From Paracoccus homiensis (lineage in GTDB: Bacteria; Pseudomonadota; Alphaproteobacteria; Rhodobacterales; Rhodobacteraceae), in NCBI RefSeq assembly GCF_900111675.1, contig NZ_FOHO01000016.1, positions 1 through 64,000 on the forward strand: DNA of 64,000 nt, read 5' to 3'. The notes under the pieces were generated by a model, which was not told where the DNA came from, did no database searches, and worked only from the letters and a program-made list of their open reading frames with translations. Both the position numbers and the translations under genes were made by a program. Shown here piece after piece: positions 17,697 to 26,151 of this stretch. Numbering within the stretch: position 1 is the first letter of the stretch; every line of letters starts with the position of its first letter.

Positions 17697-19688
17697 TCAG
17701 CCGATCTTGCCGCCGCCCTGCTTGGTAATGGCCACGACCGACGGACGCACCGGCATCGCATCGTCGAAATCCGGCCAACGGGTCGACAGGTCTTCGTAAT
17801 AGGACGGGCGACCATGACCGTCCCAATCCTCGCCACCATCCGCGGGGTGCTGGACGGCGACGAAGAAGGTCGTCAGATCCGCCGTCGGGCACGGGCCGCA
17901 CATCTCGGCGCCGACCGGCACACGGTAGAACAGGCGCGAGGTGCCGCGTGCGCTGCCTTCCGTGTCCATCGCCCACAACCCGTCGGTGCGGCCGGTCTTG
18001 CCGGGCGAATTGCCATCGGTCGACACCCACAGGCGGCCATCACTGTCCACGGCGCAGTTGTCGGGCATGCCGAACCAGCCATCTTCCGTCGTCGCGGTCG
18101 AGAAGGTGGCCCCGACCTCGGCGATGGACGGATCGCCGCATTTCACCAGGATTTCCCAGGTGCCTTTGGTCGCGGCCAGGTCGCCACCCTCTTCCACGAT
18201 CTCGACGATATGGCCGAAGGCGTTGTCCACGCGCGGATTGGCGGCATTCGCCTCTTCGCGCTTGGTGTTGTTGGTCAGCATGACATAGGCGCGGCCGGTT
18301 TCGGCATTCGGCTCGATATCCTCGGGGCGGTCCATCGGCGTCGCTTCCAGCAGGTCGGCGGCGCGGCGGGTCTCGATCAGAACATCGGCCTGGCTTTCAA
18401 AGCCGTTCTCGGCGGTCAGCGGGCCTTCGCCGTGAACCAGCGGCAACCATTCGACGTTGCCGCCCTCGTCAAAGCGCGCGACATACAGCGTGCCTTCGTC
18501 CAGCAGATCCATGTTCGCGGCACGGTCGTCGGGGTTGTACTTGCCCGCGGTCACGAATTTGTAGACATAGTCGAAACGCTCGTCATCGCCCAGGTAGAAG
18601 ACCACGCGACCGTCCTTGGTCAGCGCGCTTTCGGCGCCCTCATGCTTGAAACGGCCCAGGGCGGTGCGCTTTTTCGGGGTCGAGGTCGGATCGTTGACAT
18701 CCACCTCGACGATCCAGCCAAAGCGGTTGGGCTCGTTGGGTTCCTTCGAGATGTCGAAACGGTCGTGATACTTGCCCCAGTCGTAATTCGCACCGGGCAC
18801 GCCGACGCGTTCATAGTTCCGGGCCTCGGCATGATCGGCCGGCAATTCGCCGATGAAGTAACCGTGGAAGTTTTCTTCGGCCATGATGTAGGTGCCCCAA
18901 GGCGTCACGCCGCCGGCACAGTTGTTGATCGTGCCAAGCGCGGCCTTGCCCGAGGGGTCGGCCACGGTCTGCAGGCGGGCGTGACCGGCGGCGGGGCCGG
19001 TGATCTCCATCGGCGTCTTTGCTGTGATGCGGCGGTTCATCGCGCCGTCCAGAACCGGCTGCCATTTGCCATCGACCTTGCGGATCTCGATCACGGTGCC
19101 GCCATGGGCTGCCATCTCGATATTCACGCGGTCTTCGGTGGCGGCGGCGACTTCGATCTCGCCGTCCTTGACGGTCACGATGCCGGGGAACATCAGGTGT
19201 TCATTGGTGTATTCATGGTTCACGACCAGCAGGCCGTGATCGTCGGCACCATCCAGCGGAATGAAGCCCACGAAATCGTTGTTATAGCCGAACTGGCGTT
19301 CCTGCGCGGCTTCCGACTGGTTGGTCGGGTCGAAGTCCGGCGCATCGGCAAAGACCTTGTCACCCCAGCGCAGCAGCACATCGGCGTCATAGCCCTCGGC
19401 GACGTGGTGGTCGGCATCGACGCCGGCCTTCACCTCGGGGAAGTTGAAGACCGAGCCTTCGACCGCGCCCTGCGCATGAGCGTCATCGGCGGCCAGGATC
19501 GCCATCGGGCTGACCGTGGCCGAGATCGCGGTGGCGGCCATCGAACCTTTCAGGAAACCGCGGCGCGAGAAACGGGCGGCGATGATTTCGCCCATGGTGC
19601 GATTCTTGGTCGGGTTCAGACCGGGGCCGTCAGCCTCTTCCAGCTGGCTGGTGCGGAAGACGTGGCGGGAAGGCTGGTGATCGTTCAT
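17697..19688 (-). CDS. phoX: PhoX-type alkaline phosphatase, Tat-exported
   Basis: 663 residues. A twin-arginine signal SRRGFLKG (41-48) followed by a hydrophobic stretch marks Tat export to the periplasm after an unusually long polar N-terminus. The rest is the DUF839/PhoX beta-propeller: NHEYTNEHLMFPG, NNCAGGVTPWGTYIMAEENFHGYF and DNCAVDSDGRLWVSTDGN are characteristic. PhoX enzymes use Ca and Fe cofactors to release phosphate from organic esters under phosphate starvation. A Pho box lies 77 nt upstream. ATG 19688 was chosen because an AGGAGAGCGAC ribosome site precedes it. Confidence 0.93.
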   Translation of the reverse strand: MNDHQPSRHVFRTSQLEEADGPGLNPTKNRTMGEIIAARFSRRGFLKGSMAATAISATVSPMAILAADDAHAQGAVEGSVFNFPEVKAGVDADHHVAEGYDADVLLRWGDKVFADAPDFDPTNQSEAAQERQFGYNNDFVGFIPLDGADDHGLLVVNHEYTNEHLMFPGIVTVKDGEIEVAAATEDRVNIEMAAHGGTVIEIRKVDGKWQPVLDGAMNRRITAKTPMEITGPAAGHARLQTVADPSGKAALGTINNCAGGVTPWGTYIMAEENFHGYFIGELPADHAEARNYERVGVPGANYDWGKYHDRFDISKEPNEPNRFGWIVEVDVNDPTSTPKKRTALGRFKHEGAESALTKDGRVVFYLGDDERFDYVYKFVTAGKYNPDDRAANMDLLDEGTLYVARFDEGGNVEWLPLVHGEGPLTAENGFESQADVLIETRRAADLLEATPMDRPEDIEPNAETGRAYVMLTNNTKREEANAANPRVDNAFGHIVEIVEEGGDLAATKGTWEILVKCGDPSIAEVGATFSTATTEDGWFGMPDNCAVDSDGRLWVSTDGNSPGKTGRTDGLWAMDTEGSARGTSRLFYRVPVGAEMCGPCPTADLTTFFVAVQHPADGGEDWDGHGRPSYYEDLSTRWPDFDDAMPVRPSVVAITKQGGGKIG

Positions 19689-19764
19689 GTCGCTCTCCTG
19701 GCATGACGCTTGGGCAGGCCCGACGCGGATGCGCGGGCCGTTCGGCGTTTGGCTTAGGCCCGCC

Positions 19765-19784
19765 ATGTGACGGTCATGCGACAG
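19765..19784 (-). promoter_or_regulatory. Pho box upstream of phoX
   Basis: On the minus strand CTGTCGC-ATGA-CCGTCAC gives two 7-mers repeated at 11-bp spacing, close to the PhoB consensus (CTGTCAT, 4 nt, CTGTCAT). It lies about 77 nt before the phoX start. Confidence 0.7.
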
Positions 19785-19821
19785 TGACGCGAAGCTTTGT
19801 TGACGCCGGCCGTGAACGCGA

Positions 19822-19845
19822 AACGCCCGGCGCGGGCCGGGCGTT
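19822..19845 (-). terminator. Hairpin after argF
   Basis: AACGCCCGGC-GCGG-GCCGGGCGTT, a perfect 10-bp stem 28 nt beyond the argF stop on the minus strand. Little T-run. Confidence 0.65.
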
Positions 19846-19872
19846 GGGTCGGGTTCGGCAGCTTGGCGGTCG

Positions 19873-20799
19873 TCAGACGCCGAGGCACCAGCGCATCACC
19901 GCCTTTTGCGCATGCAGCCGGTTTTCGGCCTCGTCCCAGATCACAGAATTCGGGCCGTCCATGACCGCGCTTGTGACCTCATCCTCGCGATGGGCGGGCA
20001 GGCAATGCATGAACAGCGCGTCGGGTTTGGCATGGGCCATCAGCGCCTCGTTGACCTGATAGCCACGCAATTGGTTGTGACGGCGTTCCTTGGCCGATTG
20101 CGGGTCATGCATGCTGACCCAGGTATCGGCAAAGACCAGATCCGCGCCCTCGACCGCCTTGGCCGGGTCACGCTCGATCGTGACACCGACGCCCTGCGCG
20201 CGCGCGAAATCGATCGCCTCGGATTCCGGGTCCAGGGGCTGGGGCCCGGTGAAGGTGAAATCGAAGCCGAACTGGCCCGCCGCGTGGATCACGCTGGCAC
20301 AGACATTGTTGCCGTCCCCGACCCAGACCGCCTTCTTGCCCGCCAGCGGCCCGCGATGTTCTTCCCATGTCATGATATCGGCCATGATCTGGCAGGGATG
20401 GGTGCGGTTGGTCAGCCCGTTGATCACCGGCACATCCGCGTATTCGGCCATTTCCTGAAGCGTCGCCTCTTCAAATGTGCGGATCATGATCAGATCGACA
20501 TAGCGCGACAGGACGCGGGCGGTGTCGGCAATGGTTTCGCCGTGACCCAGCTGCATTTCGGATCCCGACAGCACCATGGTCTGCCCGCCCATCTGCCGCA
20601 CGCCGACATCGAAGCTGACGCGTGTGCGGGTCGAGGGTTTTTCGAAGATCAGCGCGACCATCCGCCCGGCGAGCGGCAGATCGTCATCGGGCGTGCCCTT
20701 GGGGCGGCCGTTGCGGGCGGTCTTCATGGCGTGGGCCTGATCGACGATCGACCTGAGATCGTCCTTGGTGGTGGTGTGGATATCCAGAAAATGCTTCAT
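19873..20799 (-). CDS. argF: Ornithine carbamoyltransferase
   Basis: 308 residues. Carbamoyl phosphate-binding [12 protein letters not shown] near residue 55, HPCQIMAD near 133 and the ornithine-binding [12 protein letters not shown] near 265 are all present. It makes citrulline from ornithine in arginine biosynthesis. The start at 20799 ([10 protein letters not shown]) fits the family. It is third after argD and a GNAT gene on the same strand; a structured repeat lies in the 120-nt gap upstream. Confidence 0.96.
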   Translation of the reverse strand: MKHFLDIHTTTKDDLRSIVDQAHAMKTARNGRPKGTPDDDLPLAGRMVALIFEKPSTRTRVSFDVGVRQMGGQTMVLSGSEMQLGHGETIADTARVLSRYVDLIMIRTFEEATLQEMAEYADVPVINGLTNRTHPCQIMADIMTWEEHRGPLAGKKAVWVGDGNNVCASVIHAAGQFGFDFTFTGPQPLDPESEAIDFARAQGVGVTIERDPAKAVEGADLVFADTWVSMHDPQSAKERRHNQLRGYQVNEALMAHAKPDALFMHCLPAHREDEVTSAVMDGPNSVIWDEAENRLHAQKAVMRWCLGV

Positions 20800-20855
20800 C
20801 TTACGTGTCTTTCGGCGATTTGGGCCAGCAAGCCCCTTTAGGGGACCGGGGTCAA

Positions 20856-20917
20856 GGGGGCGCTGCCCCCGCCGCGCCTGCGGCGCGTCCCCCCCGGGAT
20901 ATTTCTGCACAGAAGAT
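20856..20917 (+). repeat. Structured intergenic repeat, copy B (plus orientation)
   Basis: Hairpin 1 GGGGGC-GCT-GCCCCC (20856-20870), hairpin 2 CGCGCC-TGC-GGCGCG (20873-20887), TCCCCCCC, GGGATATTT (20896-20904) and a CACAGAAG tail. It matches copy A at 8881-8942 in order, stem lengths and loops. It lies between the GNAT gene and argF, antisense to them. Confidence 0.75.
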
Positions 20918-20919
20918 GG

Positions 20920-21396
20920 TCATCGTCGGCGCGTCATCACGCGCACGGGGTGACCATCGGCATCCGCAGCCGTGAGGTCGCCGGAAAAGCCCGCCTTCTG
21001 ATAGGCGCGGATGGCCCGCAGATTGTCGGGCGCGGGATCGATGGCGAGAGTCGAGGCCTTTTGCAGCAACCGGTCGCAGAGGGCGTGCAGCCAGGCACCG
21101 CCCTGCCCCCAGCCCTGCGGCGCGCCAAACACGTCAAGCGCGATGGTGTCGGCGGGAAGATGGGCGAAATGCGGGGCGGGCCAGTGCTGTGCCGGGTAGT
21201 ATTGGGCATAGCCAAGAGGCAGGTCGCCCCGCGTCGCGATGACCTGCTGCATGACGCCCTGTTCCAGATCGGCGCGCAGCAGGGTGATCTGGCGATCCGA
21301 CCCCTGCCACCATCGGGCCACGCGCGGATCGCGCAGCCATTCGGCCAGCATCGGCAGATCGGATTCCGCCACTGGCCGAAAGCCGTAGTCAGGCAT
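20920..21396 (-). CDS. GNAT-family N-acetyltransferase
   Basis: 158 residues. The fold of the AAC(6')/AacA4-like GNAT group: FRPVAESDLPMLAEWLRDPRVARWW at the start, the GYAQYY strand, then ...DVFGAPQGWGQGGAWLHALCDRLL, which stands for the acetyl-CoA-binding loop, and DPAPDNLRAIRAYQKAGF. Substrate unknown; similarity to aminoglycoside acetyltransferases is of fold and does not show resistance. It overlaps the end of argD by 8 nt, which supports ATG 21396 and cotranscription in argD-GNAT-argF. Confidence 0.82.
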   Translation of the reverse strand: MPDYGFRPVAESDLPMLAEWLRDPRVARWWQGSDRQITLLRADLEQGVMQQVIATRGDLPLGYAQYYPAQHWPAPHFAHLPADTIALDVFGAPQGWGQGGAWLHALCDRLLQKASTLAIDPAPDNLRAIRAYQKAGFSGDLTAADADGHPVRVMTRRR

Positions 21397-22561
21397 CGAG
21401 GCTTTCGGCGGCACGGTCAAGCCGCGTCACGGCCTCGGCGATTTCCTCGTCAGAGATGTTGAGCGGCGGCAGCATCCGCAGGGTGTTGTCCGCAGCGGGA
21501 ACCGTCAGGATGCCCTGGGCATAGCCTGCCTTGACCAGATCCGCGGGTGAGGCATGGCATTTCAGCCCCAGCATCAGCCCCTGACCGCGCACCGCCTGAA
21601 ACACCGTGGGGTGGGAGGCGACGAGGCCTTCCAGCCTTTGGCGGAACAAAGCGGCCTTGCGGTTCACCTCGGCCAGGAAATCGTCATTGGCGACGATCTG
21701 CATCACCCGCGCACCGACCGCGCAGGCCAGCGGGTTGCCGCCATAGGTCGAGCCATGCGTGCCGGCGACCATGCCGGCCGCCGCGCCTTCGCTGGCAGCC
21801 ACGGCCCCCAGCGGGAAGCCCCCGCCAATGCCCTTGGCGACCATCATGATATCGGGCGCGATGCCGGCATATTCATGGGCAAACAGCCGCCCCGTCCGAC
21901 CGACGCCGCATTGCACCTCGTCGAGGATCAGCAATGTGCCGGTCTGATCGCAAAGGGTCCGCAATTCGCGCAGGTCGGCGTCATCCATGGGGCGGATGCC
22001 GCCCTCGCCCTGCACCGGCTCGATCATGACGGCGCAGGTGCGATCGCTGATCGCGTCGCGCAGTGCCTGCATGTCGCCCCAGGGCAGTTGCCGGAAACCG
22101 GGCATCAGCGGGCCGAAGCCCTTGACCATCTTTTCCGACCCCGCCGCCGCGATCGCCCCGGTCGAACGGCCGTGGAAGGCGCCTTCGAAGGTCAGGATCT
22201 CGATCCGTTCGGGATCGCCCTGATGGTCCCAGTATTTACGGGCCATCTTGATGGCCAGCTCTGCCGCCTCGGTCCCCGAATTGGTGAAGAACACGGTGTC
22301 GGCAAAGCTGTGTTCCACCAGCAGATCGGCCAGCTTTTCCTGTTCCGGGATCTGATACAGGTTCGAGACATGCCAGATCCGGCCCGCCTGTTCGGTCAGC
22401 GCCGCGACCAGATCGGGGTTGGCGTGGCCCAGTACATTGACCGCGATGCCCGCGCCCAGATCCAGATATCGGGTGCCGTCGGTCGCGATGGCCCAGACGC
22501 CCTCGCCGCGTTCGAACGCGATGGGGGCACGGTTATAGGTCGGCAGAACATGCGAAATCAT
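21389..22561 (-). CDS. argD: Acetylornithine aminotransferase
   Basis: 390 residues, class III PLP aminotransferase: FFTNSGTEAAELAIKMAR, EPVQGEGGI, LILDEVQCGVGRTG and the PLP-lysine in MMVAKGIGGGFPLGA. It makes N-acetylornithine in arginine biosynthesis, and often the succinyl-DAP amino transfer of lysine synthesis. Start at 22561 (MISHVLPTYNRAP) matches the family. It leads the argD-GNAT-argF group. Confidence 0.94.
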   Translation of the reverse strand: MISHVLPTYNRAPIAFERGEGVWAIATDGTRYLDLGAGIAVNVLGHANPDLVAALTEQAGRIWHVSNLYQIPEQEKLADLLVEHSFADTVFFTNSGTEAAELAIKMARKYWDHQGDPERIEILTFEGAFHGRSTGAIAAAGSEKMVKGFGPLMPGFRQLPWGDMQALRDAISDRTCAVMIEPVQGEGGIRPMDDADLRELRTLCDQTGTLLILDEVQCGVGRTGRLFAHEYAGIAPDIMMVAKGIGGGFPLGAVAASEGAAAGMVAGTHGSTYGGNPLACAVGARVMQIVANDDFLAEVNRKAALFRQRLEGLVASHPTVFQAVRGQGLMLGLKCHASPADLVKAGYAQGILTVPAADNTLRMLPPLNISDEEIAEAVTRLDRAAESLDA

Positions 22562-22702
22562 GGCGGATTCCCCGAATGGCATGACAGATTTTCAAGGCAG
22601 GACAGATCGGACGGTGACGAAGCGTCAACGTCGGGGACGGGCAATAAGGGCGGTCCGGGCGATCATGGCAAAGCCATTAGCGCGGTTTCGCCGCCCGCGC
22701 AA

Positions 22703-23521
22703 TCACGGTTTCATGCGATAGCCCGATTTCAGCCAGCGCCAGCCCAGATACAGGACGCCCGCCACGACCGCGACGCAGATCGCAAAGCCGCGCCAGACCG
22801 GCGCGTCGCTGACCCCCGTGACGCCAAAGCGTGCGCCGTCGATCAGGTAGAAGATCGGGTTCCAATGCGACAGCGTCCGAAACGGTTCGGGCAGCGAATC
22901 GACCGAATAGAAAGTGCCCGACAAAAACGACAACGGGGTGATGACGAAATTGGTGATCGCCGCCATCTGATCGAATTTCTGGGCCAGAATGCCCGCCAGA
23001 ATGCCCAGCCCGCCCAGCAACAGGGCCGCCAGCAGAACAAAGGTGATCGCCCATAGCGGATGCGCGATCCCCGCGCCCGTAACCACGACCATGCCGGTCC
23101 CGATGACCATGGCCACCAGCCCCGCCCGCGCGACCGAGCCGCACAGATAGCCGGTCAGCAATTCGCCCGCGGACAGGGGCGGCATCAGCGTATCGACGAT
23201 ATTTCCCTGAACCTTGGCCGATGTGATCGAGGACGAGGAATTCGCGAAAGAGTTCTGGATCACCGTCATCATCAGGATGCCCGGCCCCAGGAATTGCAGA
23301 TAGGGCAGGCCCATGACCTGCCCTCGGCCCTGACCCAGCGCCAGCGCGAAAACCAGAACGAACAGCGCCGCCGTCATCAACGGGGCAAAGATCGTCTGCT
23401 GCCAGACGGCCATGAAGCGCATCACCTCGCGCGTGATCAGGGTGCGCAGCCCCAGCCAGTTCACGCGCCCGAAGCGGCGCACCCCCATTGCGGGGCGTTC
23501 ATCCATCGTCATGCGTTCCAT
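22703..23521 (-). CDS. ABC-2 type transporter permease
   Basis: 272 residues, six membrane helices, with the family loop QNSFANSSSSITSAKVQGNIVDTLMPPLSAGELLTGY-type region (residues ~88-130) and SGTFYSVDSLP..F before the last helices, as in the NodJ/DrrB export permeases. No ATP-binding partner is adjacent; argD lies downstream and gcrA is divergent. The substrate (lipid, polysaccharide or drug) is unknown. ATG 23521 has an AAGGA site. Confidence 0.85.
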   Translation of the reverse strand: MERMTMDERPAMGVRRFGRVNWLGLRTLITREVMRFMAVWQQTIFAPLMTAALFVLVFALALGQGRGQVMGLPYLQFLGPGILMMTVIQNSFANSSSSITSAKVQGNIVDTLMPPLSAGELLTGYLCGSVARAGLVAMVIGTGMVVVTGAGIAHPLWAITFVLLAALLLGGLGILAGILAQKFDQMAAITNFVITPLSFLSGTFYSVDSLPEPFRTLSHWNPIFYLIDGARFGVTGVSDAPVWRGFAICVAVVAGVLYLGWRWLKSGYRMKP

Positions 23522-23639
23522 GCTTGCGGTCCTTGAATTCCGTCGTCGCCAACGCTAAATCTCGGCATCCCGTTTGTGACGGGGTCAATCGCAGGTTTCA
23601 AGATGGGCGGCGGGCCTCGACCCGCCCGGAAAGGCAGCC

Positions 23640-24239
23640 ATGTCCTGGACGGATGAACGAGTCGAGACGCTGAAGCGTATGTGGTCCGAAGGTCAATCGG
23701 CCAGCGCCATCGCCAAGGAATTGGGTGGCGTGACCCGCAATGCCGTGATCGGCAAGGTCCATCGTCTGGGCCTGTCGAACCGCACCGAAGAGGCCGAGGC
23801 CGCGCCGGCAGCCGCGCCCGAACCGGAAAAGAAGGCCGAGCGAAAGCCCGCGCCCGCCGCGCCGAAACCGGCCCCGCAGCCCGAGCCCGTGGCAGCAAAA
23901 CCCGCCCCCGCGCCGGAAGAAGAGCCTGCAACGCAGGCCGCCTACACGCCGCAGCCGCGTCGCAGCATCGTGCCCGCGGGCCAGCCGCTGCCGCCGCAAC
24001 CCTCGGCCAACGAGATCAGCCCCGAGGCGCTGGCCTCGGTGCGCGAGGTCGAAAAGAAATCGCGCAGGCTGTCCCTGATGGAGCTGACCGAGCGGACCTG
24101 CAAATGGCCGATCGGGGACCCGGCGACGGACAAGTTCTGGTTCTGCGGCCTGCCCAGCCAGCCCGGAAAACCCTATTGCGAAGCCCATGTCGGCGTGGCC
24201 TTCCAACCCATGAGCTCGCGCCGCGACCGGCGCCGCTGA
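23640..24239 (+). CDS. gcrA: Cell-cycle regulator GcrA
   Basis: 199 residues. The N-terminal 45 residues (MSWTDERVETLKRMW, SASAIAKELGGVTRNAVIGK, VHRLGL) are the GcrA helix-turn-helix; a Pro/Ala-rich linker of about 100 residues follows; the C-terminal LTERTCKWPIGDP...FWFCGLPSQPGKPYCEAH is the sigma70-binding/zinc-like segment. In Caulobacter GcrA binds GANTC-methylated promoters with sigma70 and acts with the methylase CcrM. Present only in alphaproteobacteria, it fixes the lineage of the window. Confidence 0.95.
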   Translation: MSWTDERVETLKRMWSEGQSASAIAKELGGVTRNAVIGKVHRLGLSNRTEEAEAAPAAAPEPEKKAERKPAPAAPKPAPQPEPVAAKPAPAPEEEPATQAAYTPQPRRSIVPAGQPLPPQPSANEISPEALASVREVEKKSRRLSLMELTERTCKWPIGDPATDKFWFCGLPSQPGKPYCEAHVGVAFQPMSSRRDRRR

Positions 24240-24250
24240 TCCATCCCGAT

Positions 24251-24271
24251 CGCCCGGCCACTGGCCGGGCG
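24251..24271 (+). terminator. Hairpin after gcrA
   Basis: CGCCCGGCCA-C-TGGCCGGGCG, 12 nt after the gcrA stop; the inner pairs would open to give a workable loop. Confidence 0.6.
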
Positions 24272-24321
24272 AATCATTTCCGGCCCCCGATTCGCAGCCA
24301 CGCGACCCAAAGGCGGCACCC

Positions 24322-24759
24322 GTGACCGACACCCCGAATTTTCCCCGCCTTGCCGCGCTGGCCGTGACCCTGCGCGAAGATCAGGTGTTGCTGGCGCGTC
24401 GCCGCAACCCGCCCGATGCGGGGCTGTGGGGCTTTCCGGGCGGACATGTCGATCCCGGCGAAACCGCGCTGCAGGCCGCCGCCCGCGAACTGGCCGAGGA
24501 AACCGGTGTCACCGCCACGCCGCGCCGCTATCTGGACAATGTCGACCTGATCCGCCGCGACAGTGACGGGGCGCTGCAGTTCCATTTCCTGCTGGCGGCG
24601 GTGCAGTGCGACTATGTTGCCGGGCAACCCGTGGCCGCGGATGACGCGCTGGAGGCCAGTTGGTGGCCGGTCGAACATGTCCTGTCCGGCGCACTGCCGC
24701 TATCGGCCCATGTCGACACGATCCTGCGCCGCGCATTGGCGGGACGCTATGATCTTTAG
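24322..24759 (+). CDS. NUDIX hydrolase
   Basis: 145 residues. The Nudix box is complete: GHVDPGETALQAAARELAEE followed by TGV (around residues 50-72), so it should be an active Mg-dependent hydrolase of nucleoside-diphosphate-linked compounds. Similar to MutT/NudG-sized proteins; substrate not known. The start codon is GTG at 24322. It lies between gcrA and a small exported protein and is followed by mliC after 10 nt. Confidence 0.87.
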   Translation: MTDTPNFPRLAALAVTLREDQVLLARRRNPPDAGLWGFPGGHVDPGETALQAAARELAEETGVTATPRRYLDNVDLIRRDSDGALQFHFLLAAVQCDYVAGQPVAADDALEASWWPVEHVLSGALPLSAHVDTILRRALAGRYDL

Positions 24760-24769
24760 GGGCAATTGC

Positions 24770-25138
24770 ATGCGACTGAACAGAAAGCCCTTTCCCATGC
24801 TGCGGATCGCCTTGTCGCTGTGCATTTCAGCCATGCCAGTTCACGCCGGGATCGGCCTGTCCATCCCGCTTGACCCCACCGCGCAGGTCACAAGCGCCAC
24901 CTATGGCTGCGATGGCGGCGACCCCTTCACGGTGCAGTTCATCAACGATCAGGACAATAATCTTGCACTGCTGCCGGTTGACGGCAGCTCGCGGATCTTC
25001 GTCAATGTCATCGCAGCCTCGGGCGCGCGCTATGTGTCGGGGGCGTATGAATGGTGGATCAAGGGCGATCAGGCGACGCTGACCACCCTGACCTCGGGCA
25101 ATCAGCGACATTGCAGCCGGCTACCGACCACGGACTAA
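24770..25138 (+). CDS. MliC-family (lysozyme inhibitor-like) exported protein
   Basis: 122 residues. A signal peptide (MLRIALSLCISAMPVHA) is followed by a domain matching MliC/PliC: Y-G-C-D-G-G near the start, a V-N-V-I-A-A-S-G-A-R-Y strand and the EWWIKGDQATL end block. The mature protein has two cysteines (in YGC and RHCS) that could make the usual disulphide. The cysteine in the signal does not sit at a normal lipobox, so it may be periplasmic. These proteins inhibit C-type lysozyme. It ends where convergent nudC begins its stop (0-nt gap). Confidence 0.72.
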   Translation: MRLNRKPFPMLRIALSLCISAMPVHAGIGLSIPLDPTAQVTSATYGCDGGDPFTVQFINDQDNNLALLPVDGSSRIFVNVIAASGARYVSGAYEWWIKGDQATLTTLTSGNQRHCSRLPTTD

Positions 25139-26101
25139 TCACGCGCCGTCGATCTGACCGCGCACCCAGGCCTGCAGGATCACCTGTGCCACCGCACCCT
25201 TGCGGGCGGGGGCGATACGGGGGTGACGGCCTTCCAGCGCATCGGCGATTTCGGCCTTGGTGACCCACAGCGCATCTTCCAGTTCCTGCGGATCGCGGGT
25301 GATGCGGGTGGACAGGGCCTGACCGGTACAGCCGATCATCAGCGAGGCGGGGAAAGGCCAGGGCTGCGAGGTGACATAGCGGACGGCACCGACCTTGATC
25401 CCTGCCTCTTCCATCGTTTCCCGGCGGACAGCCTCTTCGACGGTCTCACCAGGTTCCATGAACCCCGCCAACAGCGAATACATCCCCTCGGGCCAGGCGG
25501 CCTGCCGACCCAGCAGAACCCGGTCGCCATCAAGGATCAGCATGATGACCACCGGGTCGGTGCGCGGAAAATGCTGACGGCCGCAATCCTGACACTCGAA
25601 CCGCCAACCGGCATGGCAGGCGCGGTTGCGTCCGCCGCAATTGGCGCAGAAGCGATGGGTCAGGCGCCATTCGAAGATACCCTTGGCGGCGGCGGCAATG
25701 CCTGCGTCGCGATGGTCGATATCGCCCATGATCGAACGCAGTTCGACGAATTTGCGCGTCTCGGACAGATCCAGCGTCGCATTGCTGATGAAATCGGACG
25801 GCGATTCGTCCACCGGCGCCAGATAGGACACATCCGCCGCGAAATGTGCGATCCCATCGGCATCAAGGCCCATGAAGACCGGGGCCTCGGGGCTATCTGC
25901 GATCAACGCATCGTTGGGGGCAAGCCAGGCCAGACGCGGACCGTCCGGGGTCAGATCGAACAGCGGCTTGCCGTGCCAGATCGGCATCACATGGGTCCGG
26001 GGATCGGCCAGATGATCGGCCATGGCCTGCGCGTCGCCGCGCAACCGGTCGGCACGATCCAGAAAACTGCCCGCGAAGGTCACATCCGATTCAGGTATCA
26101 T
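25139..26101 (-). CDS. nudC: NAD(+)/NADH pyrophosphatase (mRNA deNADding)
   Basis: 320 residues. The middle holds a four-cysteine zinc ribbon (FCANCGGRNRACHAG ... CQDCGRQHFPRTDPVV) followed by the Nudix box GFMEPGETVEEAVRRE...EEAGI and the NudC-specific SQPWPFPASLM just after it. It cleaves NADH/NAD to NMN(H) and AMP and removes 5'-NAD caps from RNA. It is in series with the membrane-protein gene upstream (50-nt gap). Confidence 0.95.
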   Translation of the reverse strand: MIPESDVTFAGSFLDRADRLRGDAQAMADHLADPRTHVMPIWHGKPLFDLTPDGPRLAWLAPNDALIADSPEAPVFMGLDADGIAHFAADVSYLAPVDESPSDFISNATLDLSETRKFVELRSIMGDIDHRDAGIAAAAKGIFEWRLTHRFCANCGGRNRACHAGWRFECQDCGRQHFPRTDPVVIMLILDGDRVLLGRQAAWPEGMYSLLAGFMEPGETVEEAVRRETMEEAGIKVGAVRYVTSQPWPFPASLMIGCTGQALSTRITRDPQELEDALWVTKAEIADALEGRHPRIAPARKGAVAQVILQAWVRGQIDGA

Positions 26102-26151
26102 GTCGCTGGCCTATCCCGCACGTCCCGGCTCGGCAAGACGCAGCCGCGTGA

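Noticed and set aside
17397..19706. 769-codon frame antisense to phoX
   Set aside because: phoX on the other strand has a Tat signal, ribosome site, Pho box and family motifs; the antisense has none.
20920..21396. Aminoglycoside resistance gene
   Set aside because: The protein is GNAT-like in the AAC(6') fold, but sits in an arginine biosynthesis operon with host base composition; fold similarity alone does not show resistance.
23681..24325. 214-codon frame overlapping gcrA on the same strand
   Set aside because: Arg/Ala-rich out-of-frame reading of gcrA; GcrA motifs are intact in the chosen frame.
24770..25138. Lipoprotein call for the MliC-like protein
   Set aside because: The only cysteine in the leader is not in a lipobox position and no Cys follows the hydrophobic core, so lipidation is not supported.
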